From the NCBI GenBank assembly GCA_002027195.1, contig MWJO01000026.1, positions 20,871 to 84,870 on the forward strand: a stretch of DNA of 64,000 bases, written 5' to 3'. Source of the stretch: Streptomyces sp. GKU 895. Its GTDB lineage: Bacteria; Actinomycetota; Actinomycetes; Streptomycetales; Streptomycetaceae. Each line of letters starts with the position of its first letter. Positions within the stretch are counted from its first letter, which is position 1. Positions 33,056 to 39,568 of this stretch are shown piece after piece. Under the pieces are notes generated by a model. That model made no database searches and was not told where the DNA came from. It was given only the letters and a program-made list of their open reading frames with translations. The position numbers were made by a program, and so were the translations under genes.

Positions 33056-33523
33056 ATGTACCCCGAACCTGCCCGCCCCACGGCCTTAGAGCGGGCCGTG
33101 GAAGTCCATCAGCCGACACCGATACAGCCCGTCGTCGTCCAACAGCCGGCGCCGATGGTGCCCGTCCAGCCGGGCCACGTCCCGACCGTGGCGAGCGTCG
33201 TTCTGCCGGACGGCCGCGTCGTCACCGGCTACACCATGACCCACGTCCAGCCCGAACCGGTCGCGGCCAAGCCGGCCGTCTCCCGCGCGGCCGTCAACGT
33301 CGCCCTCGGAGGCGTCGGCTTCCTCGCCGTGTGCGGCGGACTGCTGCTCCTCACCACGTTCATCACCGCGCTCACGGCGCTGATCACCCAGCTCATCACC
33401 CTCGCCGCCGTCATCTTCGGCGGATGGATCGCCGTGCAGGTCCTCGGCTCGCGCAGCCACGGCGACGGGACCACAGTCAACATCCGCAAAGCGATCTTCA
33501 AGCGCAACCACTTCAACGGCTGA
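33056..33523 (+). CDS. small two-helix membrane protein of the element
   Basis: 155 residues: a Pro/Val/Gln-rich cytoplasmic part (VVVQQPAPMVPVQPGHVPTV), then two adjacent hydrophobic helices (~82-105 and 108-130; FLAVCGGLLLLTTFITALTA and LITLAAVIFGGWIAVQVL) and a basic tail. GGAAGGG precedes ATG 33056. The topology resembles accessory Spd-type proteins. It lies 17 nt before the NUDIX gene and may be co-expressed with it. Confidence 0.68.
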   Translation: MYPEPARPTALERAVEVHQPTPIQPVVVQQPAPMVPVQPGHVPTVASVVLPDGRVVTGYTMTHVQPEPVAAKPAVSRAAVNVALGGVGFLAVCGGLLLLTTFITALTALITQLITLAAVIFGGWIAVQVLGSRSHGDGTTVNIRKAIFKRNHFNG

Positions 33524-33540
33524 GAGAAGACAAGGAAGTC

Positions 33541-33972
33541 ATGACCGACACCGAGACCTTCGAGACCATCCGATACACCGCTGACGTGGTGTGCATTCGG
33601 GGTGGCGCCGTCCTGCTGATCGAGCGGGGATGGCCGCCGCACAAGGGACGGCTCGCCCTGCCGGGCGGCCACGTCGACCCCGGAGAGACCTCCCGCGCCG
33701 CCGCTGCGCGAGAACTGCTGGAAGAGACCGGCGTCCACGTCGACGCCGACGACCTGGACCTGATCGGCATCTACGACGCCCCCGACCGCGACCCGCGCGG
33801 CCGGTACGTCACGGCCGCCTACCTGGTTACCGTCCCCGACGACACCACGGCACACGCCGGCGACGACGCCGCCGCCATTCGCTGGACGGCGCTCGACAAC
33901 ACCGGCTCTCTCGCGTTCGACCACAGCGAGATCGTGGCCTCTGCGCGGCGCCGGCACAACGCCCCCTTCTAG
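33541..33972 (+). CDS. NUDIX hydrolase (possible Pif-like transfer-immunity protein)
   Basis: 143 residues with a complete NUDIX box from residue ~41: GGHVDPGETSRAAAARELLE then ETGV (GX5EX7REUXEEXGU). It hydrolyses a nucleoside-diphosphate-X substrate. In the Streptomyces element pSAM2 the transfer-immunity factor Pif is a NUDIX protein, and a NUDIX gene at this position between transfer and replication genes suggests the same role here (inference). ATG 33541 follows GAGAAGACAAGGAAG. Confidence 0.85.
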   Translation: MTDTETFETIRYTADVVCIRGGAVLLIERGWPPHKGRLALPGGHVDPGETSRAAAARELLEETGVHVDADDLDLIGIYDAPDRDPRGRYVTAAYLVTVPDDTTAHAGDDAAAIRWTALDNTGSLAFDHSEIVASARRRHNAPF

Positions 33973-34062
33973 CTACGCCAAGGGCGACCCCTCACGTCTC
34001 GCCAAAGTCGCGGGGCCGCCCTTGTCAGCCAGTCACCCTTCAAGGAACTGGAGACATCCAGC

Positions 34063-34968
34063 ATGACCCAAGACCCCCGTTTAGCGCTGCTCCGCGCCGC
34101 GCTGGATGCCGCAGAACGCGGCTGGCGCGTCTTCCCCCTGCGCCCCGGCACCAAGCGCCCCGCCCTGCACGGCGAGAAGTCCTGCACCCGCACCGGCGAG
34201 TGCGCGGGCGGCCACCTGAAGTGGGAACAGCGCGCCACCACTGACCCTGACCGCATCCAAGCAGCTTGGACACAGGTGCCGTTCAACGTCGGCATCGCCA
34301 CCGGCCCCTCCGGGCTGCTCGTGATCGACCTGGACACCCCAGAGCACAAGGGCAGTTCGGACGCGCCTTGCGGCGCGGCAACCTTCGGGGCGCTCTGCGA
34401 GCGCGCCGGGCACCCGGTACCTGACACCCACCGGACCCGGACCCCGAGCGGTGGGGGGCACCTGTACTTCGACGCCCCCGCCGGGATGAGGTTGCCCAGC
34501 ACCGTTGAGGCCCTCGCCCCCTCGGTGGACACCCGGGCATGGGGCGGGTACGTCGTCGCCGCCGGGTCCCACACCCCCACCGGAACCTACGAAGCGCTGT
34601 GCGGCCCTGAGACGGCCTCTCTGCCCTCGTGGCTGCAAAGCATCCTGGAACCGGCCCCCAGGGCGCCTCAGGCCCCCTCAATGGCCATCATGGGGCAATC
34701 CCGCCGATATGCGGATGTAGCGCTGACCGATGAGGTGCGGAACGTCGCCTCGGCCCAACTCGGGGAGCGGGAAGCGAAGTTGTTCCGCGCCGCCCGCGCC
34801 CTGGGTCGCTTCGTCGCGTGGGGCGACCTCCCCCGGCACGTGGTTGAGCAGGCTCTTCAGGAGGGAGGAGAGGCGGCCGGACTCACCGTCGCCGAGTGCC
34901 GCTCCACCATCCGCAGCGCCCTGAACTGGTCCATCGCCCACAACTCGGTCAGGCGGGATGCGGCATGA
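34063..34968 (+). CDS. bifunctional DNA primase/polymerase (replication)
   Basis: 301 residues of the AEP prim-pol superfamily: RGWRVFPLRPGTKRPALHG at the N-terminus, catalytic acidic motif GLLVIDLDTPE (~84-95), PSGGGHLYF strand with conserved His (~128-137), and a C-terminal helical primase-associated part. AICEs of the prim-pol type use this with a helicase-like ATPase for replication after excision. It is coupled to the next gene by ATGA overlap. This is the intact one of three prim-pol-like genes in the window. Confidence 0.9.
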   Translation: MTQDPRLALLRAALDAAERGWRVFPLRPGTKRPALHGEKSCTRTGECAGGHLKWEQRATTDPDRIQAAWTQVPFNVGIATGPSGLLVIDLDTPEHKGSSDAPCGAATFGALCERAGHPVPDTHRTRTPSGGGHLYFDAPAGMRLPSTVEALAPSVDTRAWGGYVVAAGSHTPTGTYEALCGPETASLPSWLQSILEPAPRAPQAPSMAIMGQSRRYADVALTDEVRNVASAQLGEREAKLFRAARALGRFVAWGDLPRHVVEQALQEGGEAAGLTVAECRSTIRSALNWSIAHNSVRRDAA

Positions 34969-35375
34969 GCGCCCCTCCCCGCCCCTCCCTGAAGAGCCTC
35001 ACCGGCGCCCCGACCGGCCCGAGCGTCGCCGAACCGGCCGCAGCCGCACCGGCCGTGGGCGAGCCGAAAGGCGCCGCCCGCAAGGGCGTCCGAACTGCTC
35101 TTGGTTCTGAGCCGTCGCCCGGCGACGGTGACGACCCGACCCCGGAGAGGCCCGGTATCCACATCTACACCCCGCCCGTCTACCGCGACCACTACGACGG
35201 CGCCCGCTGGTCCAAGCGCTACGGCGACACCCCCACCGCTGCCTACGCCTGTGCCTGCGGCCGGACCGGCACCGCCGCCGGGCCTCGCAGTGTGGCCGCG
35301 CTCGTCGCTGAATACGACGCCCACCGCGCGCTGTGCCGGCGCGGTAGTTCCCAGGAAGGAAGGGCCGCCGCATGA
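34965..35375 (+). CDS. small replication-module protein
   Basis: 136 residues: a disordered Pro/Ala-rich N-terminal half, then IHIYTPPVYRDHYDGARWSK and a CACGRTGTA...C tail that could bind zinc. ATGA overlaps link it to the prim-pol gene before and to the DUF3631 gene after, so it is made with the replication proteins. No family is recognised. A role as a loader or bridge is only suggested by position. Confidence 0.65.
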   Translation: MSAPPRPSLKSLTGAPTGPSVAEPAAAAPAVGEPKGAARKGVRTALGSEPSPGDGDDPTPERPGIHIYTPPVYRDHYDGARWSKRYGDTPTAAYACACGRTGTAAGPRSVAALVAEYDAHRALCRRGSSQEGRAAA

Positions 35376-36520
35376 CCCCCACGTCCATTGACGGGGCCGC
35401 GCTGCTCGATGAGGTGGAAGCCTTCCACCGTCGCTTCAACGTCTTCCCCCACGAAGCCGCCTACGTCGCCGTGGCGCTGTGGGACGCCCACGCTCATCTC
35501 CTGGACTGCTTCGACTCCACCCCCCGGCTGGCGTTCCTCTCGCCGGAGCCGGGGTCGGGCAAGTCGCGAGCGCTGGAGATCGTGGAAACCCTCGTGCCGC
35601 AGCCCATGACGGCCGTGAACGCGTCCGCCGCCGCGCTGTTCAGGTCGGTGTCCAGCCCCAACGGACGCCCGACGATCCTGTTTGACGAGATCGACACGAT
35701 CTTCGGCCCCAAGGCGGGAGACAACGAGGAGTTGCGCGGTTTCCTCAACGCCGGACACCGTCGCACCGGGGTGACTTACCGGTGCATCGGTGACGGCGGC
35801 AACCAGACCGTGCAGGCCTTCCCCTCGTACTGCGCCGTGGCCGTTGCTGGTCTCGGCTCGCTTCCGGACACGATCATGACCAGGTCGGTCGTGATCCGGA
35901 TGCGTCGCCGGGCCCGCAACGAACGCGTGGAAGCCTTCCGTGCCCGCGTCCACGAAGCAGAAGGGCACAAGCTCCGTGACCGGCTCGCCCAATGGGCCGA
36001 ACACGCACGGGGGTTCGTCATGGGCGCGTGGCCGGAGATGCCAGAGGGGGTCAGCGACCGGCCGGCGGATGTGTGGGAACCGCTGTTGGCCATCGCCGAC
36101 GCGGTCGGCGGGGCATGGCCCGAGCGGGCGCGTGAAGCGTGCGTGGCCCTGGTGACCGCTTCCCGCGCCAACGACAAGGGCAGTCTCGGGGTTCGGCTGC
36201 TGACCGACCTGCGTGATCACGTCATGGTCGGCATCGACCGCCTGCCCACCGTCGCCATCCTCGACCGGCTCAACGCCCTCGACGACGCCCCATGGGCCGA
36301 CCTGCACGGAAAGCCGCTGGACAACCGGCGTCTGTCGAAGATGCTCGGGGAGTACATGACGGCGGACAACGAGCCGATCGCCTCCCGCAACATCAAGACC
36401 GCCGGGAGCTGCCTCAAGGGCTACTACGCCACCGATCTGCACGACGCGTGGGCCCGCTACTGCCCCCCGCCCCCGGAAAGTCCGCTACCTCCGCTACCGG
36501 GCACCGAAAACGTGGCCTGA
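35372..36520 (+). CDS. DUF3631 domain ATPase (replication helicase-like)
   Basis: 382 residues. P-loop SPEPGSGKS (~57-65), Walker B ILFDEID (~106-112) and the downstream arginine-rich block (MTRSVVIRMRRRARNE) fit the DUF3631 ATPase family found with prim-pol proteins in actinobacterial elements and phages. It probably unwinds or remodels DNA at the element origin. ATGA overlap with the upstream gene. Its last codons already contain the CGCTACC repeats described next. Confidence 0.87.
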   Translation: MTPTSIDGAALLDEVEAFHRRFNVFPHEAAYVAVALWDAHAHLLDCFDSTPRLAFLSPEPGSGKSRALEIVETLVPQPMTAVNASAAALFRSVSSPNGRPTILFDEIDTIFGPKAGDNEELRGFLNAGHRRTGVTYRCIGDGGNQTVQAFPSYCAVAVAGLGSLPDTIMTRSVVIRMRRRARNERVEAFRARVHEAEGHKLRDRLAQWAEHARGFVMGAWPEMPEGVSDRPADVWEPLLAIADAVGGAWPERAREACVALVTASRANDKGSLGVRLLTDLRDHVMVGIDRLPTVAILDRLNALDDAPWADLHGKPLDNRRLSKMLGEYMTADNEPIASRNIKTAGSCLKGYYATDLHDAWARYCPPPPESPLPPLPGTENVA

Positions 36521-36645
36521 GCTGCACGAATGCGGTAGCGGCAACCACCCGAAGTTGCCGCTACCGCCCCGCTACCCATCCGCTACCGCTACCCCTTCCC
36601 GCTACCCGCAGCAGGCCCCTGACCTGCGCGGTAGCGGCGGTAGCG
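36483..36645. repeat. iteron-like cluster of CGCTACC / GGTAGCG
   Basis: Ten exact 7-bp copies in 163 bp: CGCTACC at 36483, 36492, 36559, 36570, 36581, 36587 and 36600; GGTAGCG at 36534, 36630 and 36639. They lie between the replication ATPase and xis. This dense, mixed-orientation set is typical of a replication origin or of binding sites for a replication or excision regulator. Confidence 0.75.
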
Positions 36646-36705
36646 GAAGTAGCGCCCCTCAGAAGGGGGCCGACGTGGGCCCCGTCCTCTCCCGGAGGTC
36701 TCGAC

Positions 36706-36903
36706 GTGCTGACCGTCGTCGCGAGTGAACCCCAAGCCCTGACCGTCCCGGAGGTCATGACCGCGCTGAAACTGAGCCGCAGCAAGGTCTACGACCTCAT
36801 CCGCTCCAAGCAGCTCCCGAGCTACACGTCTGGCCGCGCCCGCCGCATCCCGGTCGACGCCGTACGCCACTACATGCAGGACCGACTGGAGGAAGCAGCC
36901 TGA
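36706..36903 (+). CDS. xis: excisionase (Xis), HTH_17/MerR-like
   Basis: 65 residues: ALTVPEVMTALKLSRSKVYD, then LIRSKQLPSYTSGRARRIPV, the small winged-helix of AICE excisionases. GTG 36706 follows CGGAGG. TGATG overlap couples it to int. It directs Int toward excision by binding near att sites; the CGCTACC cluster just upstream or the TGATGTCA repeats could be its sites. Confidence 0.9.
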   Translation: MLTVVASEPQALTVPEVMTALKLSRSKVYDLIRSKQLPSYTSGRARRIPVDAVRHYMQDRLEEAA

Positions 36904-38186
36904 TGGCCAAGCGACGCGCCAACGGCGAGGGAACCATCACCAAGCGCGCGGACGGTCGCTACCAGGCCGCCGCCTACGTCTACCGGCCCGACGGAACACG
37001 CACCCGGAAGTTCGTCTACGGCAAATCCCGTGAGGAAGTAGCCGACAAGCTCACGGAAATGCAAGAGAAGACTCGGCAGGGCATCCCTGCTGCGTCGTCC
37101 ACCATGGCGTTCAGCGACTACCTCACATACTGGCTCGCCGCCATTGCGCCGGACCGGCTCAAGCCCTCCACACTCAGCAGCTACGAGGGGCTCACGCGCC
37201 TCTACATCCGGCCGGCACTCGGCAAGAAGAAGCTGAACCGGCTCACCCCGGCGGATGTGCGCCGCTTCCTCACGGAGTTCAAGACCTCGTGCCTGTGCTG
37301 CCTCCGAGGCGCCGACAAGGAGCGTCCCGAGGACAAGCGTTCGTGCTGCGCCGTGGGTAAGTGCTGCAAGCGTCTCCCGTCGGCGCGCACCGTCCAGTAC
37401 ATCCACGCCGTTCTACGGTCCGCTCTCCAGCAGGCGATGCGCGAGGAACTGATCGCCCGCAACGTCGCCCGGATCGTGGAAACCCCCACCGTCACCCCCA
37501 AGGAGGTGCGCCCCCTGGACGCCACGGAAGCCCGTTTGCTGCTCAAGACCGCCAGATCTCACCGCCTGTACGCCCTGTGGCTGCTGCTCGTGTCGACCGG
37601 TCTGCGCCGGGGCGAGGCTCTCGCGCTCACGTGGTCAGACGTGGACCTCACGAACGGTCAGCTCCGCGTCCGCCGGAACGTCCAGCGCATCCGGCGAGAG
37701 CTGATCTTCGGCACTCCGAAGACGACCCGGTCCGTCCGCACAGTGCCGCTTCCGAGGCACTGCGTACGAGCGCTCGCAGAGCACCGCAGTCAGCAGGATC
37801 GGGAGCGCAAGGTAGCGGGCAAGAAGTGGCAGGGCACCCCTGGACAGCCGGACGGGCTGATCTTCACGACGGTGACCGGTCGTGTCACCGACCCCCGCAG
37901 CCTCAACCGCATGCTGACCATCCTCTGCAAGAACGCGCACGTGCCGCGCGTACGCGTGCACGACCTCCGGCACACCTGCGCCTCGCTCCTGCTGGCTCAG
38001 GGGGTCGACGCTCGCACGATCATGGAGACGCTCGGGCACAGCACGATCACGATGACGCTGGACACCTACGCGCACGTGATGGACACGACGCTCCGCGCCG
38101 CCGCTGAGCGGATGGACGACGCGCTCAACCTCGACGAGCCGGAGGGGAAATCGGAGGGCGGCGAGGAACCGGCCAACGACGAATAG
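36903..38186 (+). CDS. int: site-specific tyrosine recombinase (integrase)
   Basis: 427 residues. An N-terminal AP2-like arm-binding domain (GEGTITKRADGRYQAAAYVY), SAM-like core-binding domain (~65-190) and catalytic domain with Arg (GLRRGEA, ~235), HDLRHTCAS (~353-361), LGHST (~377) and nucleophile Tyr in LDTYAHV (~388). A cysteine-rich insertion (CLCCLRGADK ... CCAVGKCCKR, ~129-158) interrupts the core-binding domain. It ends 80 bp from attR. It recombines at the anticodon-loop end of tRNA-Arg(ACG). Confidence 0.95.
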   Translation: MAKRRANGEGTITKRADGRYQAAAYVYRPDGTRTRKFVYGKSREEVADKLTEMQEKTRQGIPAASSTMAFSDYLTYWLAAIAPDRLKPSTLSSYEGLTRLYIRPALGKKKLNRLTPADVRRFLTEFKTSCLCCLRGADKERPEDKRSCCAVGKCCKRLPSARTVQYIHAVLRSALQQAMREELIARNVARIVETPTVTPKEVRPLDATEARLLLKTARSHRLYALWLLLVSTGLRRGEALALTWSDVDLTNGQLRVRRNVQRIRRELIFGTPKTTRSVRTVPLPRHCVRALAEHRSQQDRERKVAGKKWQGTPGQPDGLIFTTVTGRVTDPRSLNRMLTILCKNAHVPRVRVHDLRHTCASLLLAQGVDARTIMETLGHSTITMTLDTYAHVMDTTLRAAAERMDDALNLDEPEGKSEGGEEPANDE

Positions 38187-38204
38187 GCGCCGTTTCCGAC
38201 CGCG

Positions 38205-38226
38205 TTGATGTCAGCCGCTGATGTCA
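38205..38226. repeat. putative integrase arm-type site (right)
   Basis: TTGATGTCAGCCGCTGATGT plus CA: two TGATGTCA copies 13 bp apart, 20 of 22 identical to 25159-25180. It lies 40 bp from attR. Confidence 0.6.
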
Positions 38227-38258
38227 AAGGCCCCATGGGATGATCCCAAGGGGCCTTT
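38226..38258 (-). terminator. element-borne terminator of tRNA-Arg
   Basis: Long stem AAAGGCCCC(A)TGGGAT / ATCCCA(A)GGGGCCTTT just downstream of the tRNA 3' end in its transcription direction. The element thus supplies a replacement for the displaced chromosomal terminator at 24973-25002. It can also stop int transcripts. Confidence 0.8.
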
Positions 38259-38265
38259 GACCTGT

Positions 38266-38308
38266 GTGCACTCGGCAGGATTCGAACCTGCAACCTTCTG
38301 ATCCGTAG
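38266..38308. other. attR: right attachment site of the integrated element
   Basis: 43-bp identical copy of attL (25009-25051), here forming the 3' half of the functional tRNA-Arg gene. Confidence 0.95.
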
Positions 38309-38339
38309 TCAGATGCTCTATCCGTTAAGCTACGAGTGC
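38267..38339 (-). tRNA. tRNA-Arg(ACG), integration target
   Basis: Cloverleaf on the minus strand: acceptor GCACTCG/CGAGTGC, D arm TAGCTTAACGGATAGAGCA, anticodon loop CTACGGA (ACG) on stem TCTGA/TCAGA, and T loop GGTTCGAATCC. CCA is not encoded. Its A34 is the substrate type of TadA (1531-1998). Its 3' half is att core sequence of the element. Confidence 0.96.
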
Positions 38340-38498
38340 TTGTTTTGTTTTCCCGCCGTTCCTTGCCCTTCCGGGCTGCTCGCGGCGACAGGAAGAACAT
38401 TACATGACTGCCGCCGCCATGTGAAATCCGTTAGCCGTACCCCTTGTGACCTGCGAAAACGCGTTGAGGGCGGCATGAGCGGCCGATGCCGGACAACG

Positions 38499-38530
38499 AC
38501 GAAGCCCCGGTCCGAGGACCGGGGCTTCGT
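38499..38530 (-). terminator. terminator after tRNA-Ser(GCU)
   Basis: Perfect 14-bp stem ACGAAGCCCCGGTC / GACCGGGGCTTCGT with a CGAG loop, 10 nt downstream of the tRNA (leftward). Confidence 0.85.
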
Positions 38531-38539
38531 GATCAAGCG

Positions 38540-38630
38540 CGGAGGCGGAGGGATTTGAACCCTCGATGGGCTTTAAGGCCCAAACCGCATTAGCAGTGCG
38601 GCGCCATAGACCGGACTAGGCGACGCCTCC
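38540..38630 (-). tRNA. tRNA-Ser(GCU)
   Basis: Minus-strand type-II tRNA: acceptor GGAGGCG/CGCCTCC, anticodon stem CCGCA/TGCGG with loop CTGCTAA (anticodon GCU), long variable arm GGGCCTTAAAGCCC, and T loop GGTTCAAATCC. Confidence 0.96.
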
Positions 38631-38801
38631 AGCACAACCGCCCGCGCGAGCGCGAGTGGTGCGTGCAGATGATGACACAGTCGAGCGCGGTGTCACCAAT
38701 CGCCTCCCACGGTACTAGGCAGGCGGGCCGCAGGGCAAAGCTGTTCTCGCCGTCACCGCGCCGTGCCGCAACCGGCCGGGGCGGGCGGCGTTAGTCAGGT
38801 C

Positions 38802-39275
38802 ATGTCCCTGCTCCGGAAGTCCCGCGCCCCGTTCGCCCGGCTGCTCGTCGCCGGCGCCTCCTCCCTCGTCGCCGCCGGCTCCCTGGCCGCCTCGCCCGCC
38901 GCCGCCCTGGACCACATGCCGCCACCCGCCCGCGACGACCTCGGCACCGGCGACCACCTCACTGTCACCGTCCGGAACGCGGGCGGCGGAAAGGACGGCA
39001 CCTTCGAGCTGTACTGCCACCCCGGAGGCGGCACCCACCCCGACGCCGGCCGCGCCTGCGCCGCGCTCGACCGCGGCACCCAGTGGGGCAGGGACACCTT
39101 CGCCCCCGTACCCGACGACAGCCTCTGCACCATGCAGTACGGCGGTCCCGCCACCGCGCATGTCACCGGGACCTGGGCCGGGCGGCCCGTCGAGGCGACG
39201 TACGACCGCAGCAACGGGTGCGAGATCGGGCGGTGGGACCGGATGGTGCCGCTGCTGCCCGACCTGCGGGCGTGA
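38802..39275 (+). CDS. subtilisin-inhibitor-like (SSI) secreted protease inhibitor
   Basis: 157 residues. A Sec signal peptide (LLVAGASSLVAAGSLAASPA) is followed by an SSI domain: LTVTVRNAGGGKDGTFELYC, AGRACAALD, SLCTMQYGGPATAHVTGTW and NGCEIGRW give the four cysteines of the two SSI disulfides. SSI proteins are secreted dimers that inhibit extracellular serine or transglutaminase-activating proteases. The reactive-site loop around CTMQYGGP is a little shorter than classical SSI. Stand-alone gene. Confidence 0.88.
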   Translation: MSLLRKSRAPFARLLVAGASSLVAAGSLAASPAAALDHMPPPARDDLGTGDHLTVTVRNAGGGKDGTFELYCHPGGGTHPDAGRACAALDRGTQWGRDTFAPVPDDSLCTMQYGGPATAHVTGTWAGRPVEATYDRSNGCEIGRWDRMVPLLPDLRA

Positions 39276-39568
39276 GTCCGGGGCGAGAGGCCGTGGCGAG
39301 AAAGCGTGTACACCCGTCGTGTTCGCACAGGCATTTCATGGCGGATTCGGCGGGGACGTGAAAACGGCGCGAAGGTCCCCCGGAGACGAAGCAAGAGGTC
39401 GCGGGAGTCGGTCACACGTTCTGCGTCACTTCGTCGTGCGACCTCCCTCTCATCCGGGGCCGCGCGCGCAACCGCAGCCCTTAGACTCCCTCGCGTGACA
39501 CGCTGCGGACCGGTTGGCAAGATGGCCCGAGCGGTCGGCAAGGTGCGGTAACAGGGAGGAAGCGTCTC
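39276..39568. other. gene-free region upstream of the PAS protein
   Basis: About 290 bp. The open frames here are shadows. GGGAGGAAGCG just before 39569 is the ribosome site of the next gene. No clear terminator or operator is seen. Confidence 0.4.

Noticed and set aside
36483..36645. Short CRISPR-like or IS inverted repeats
   Set aside because: The 7-bp motif occurs at irregular spacing and in both orientations, with no transposase; origin or regulatory iterons fit better.
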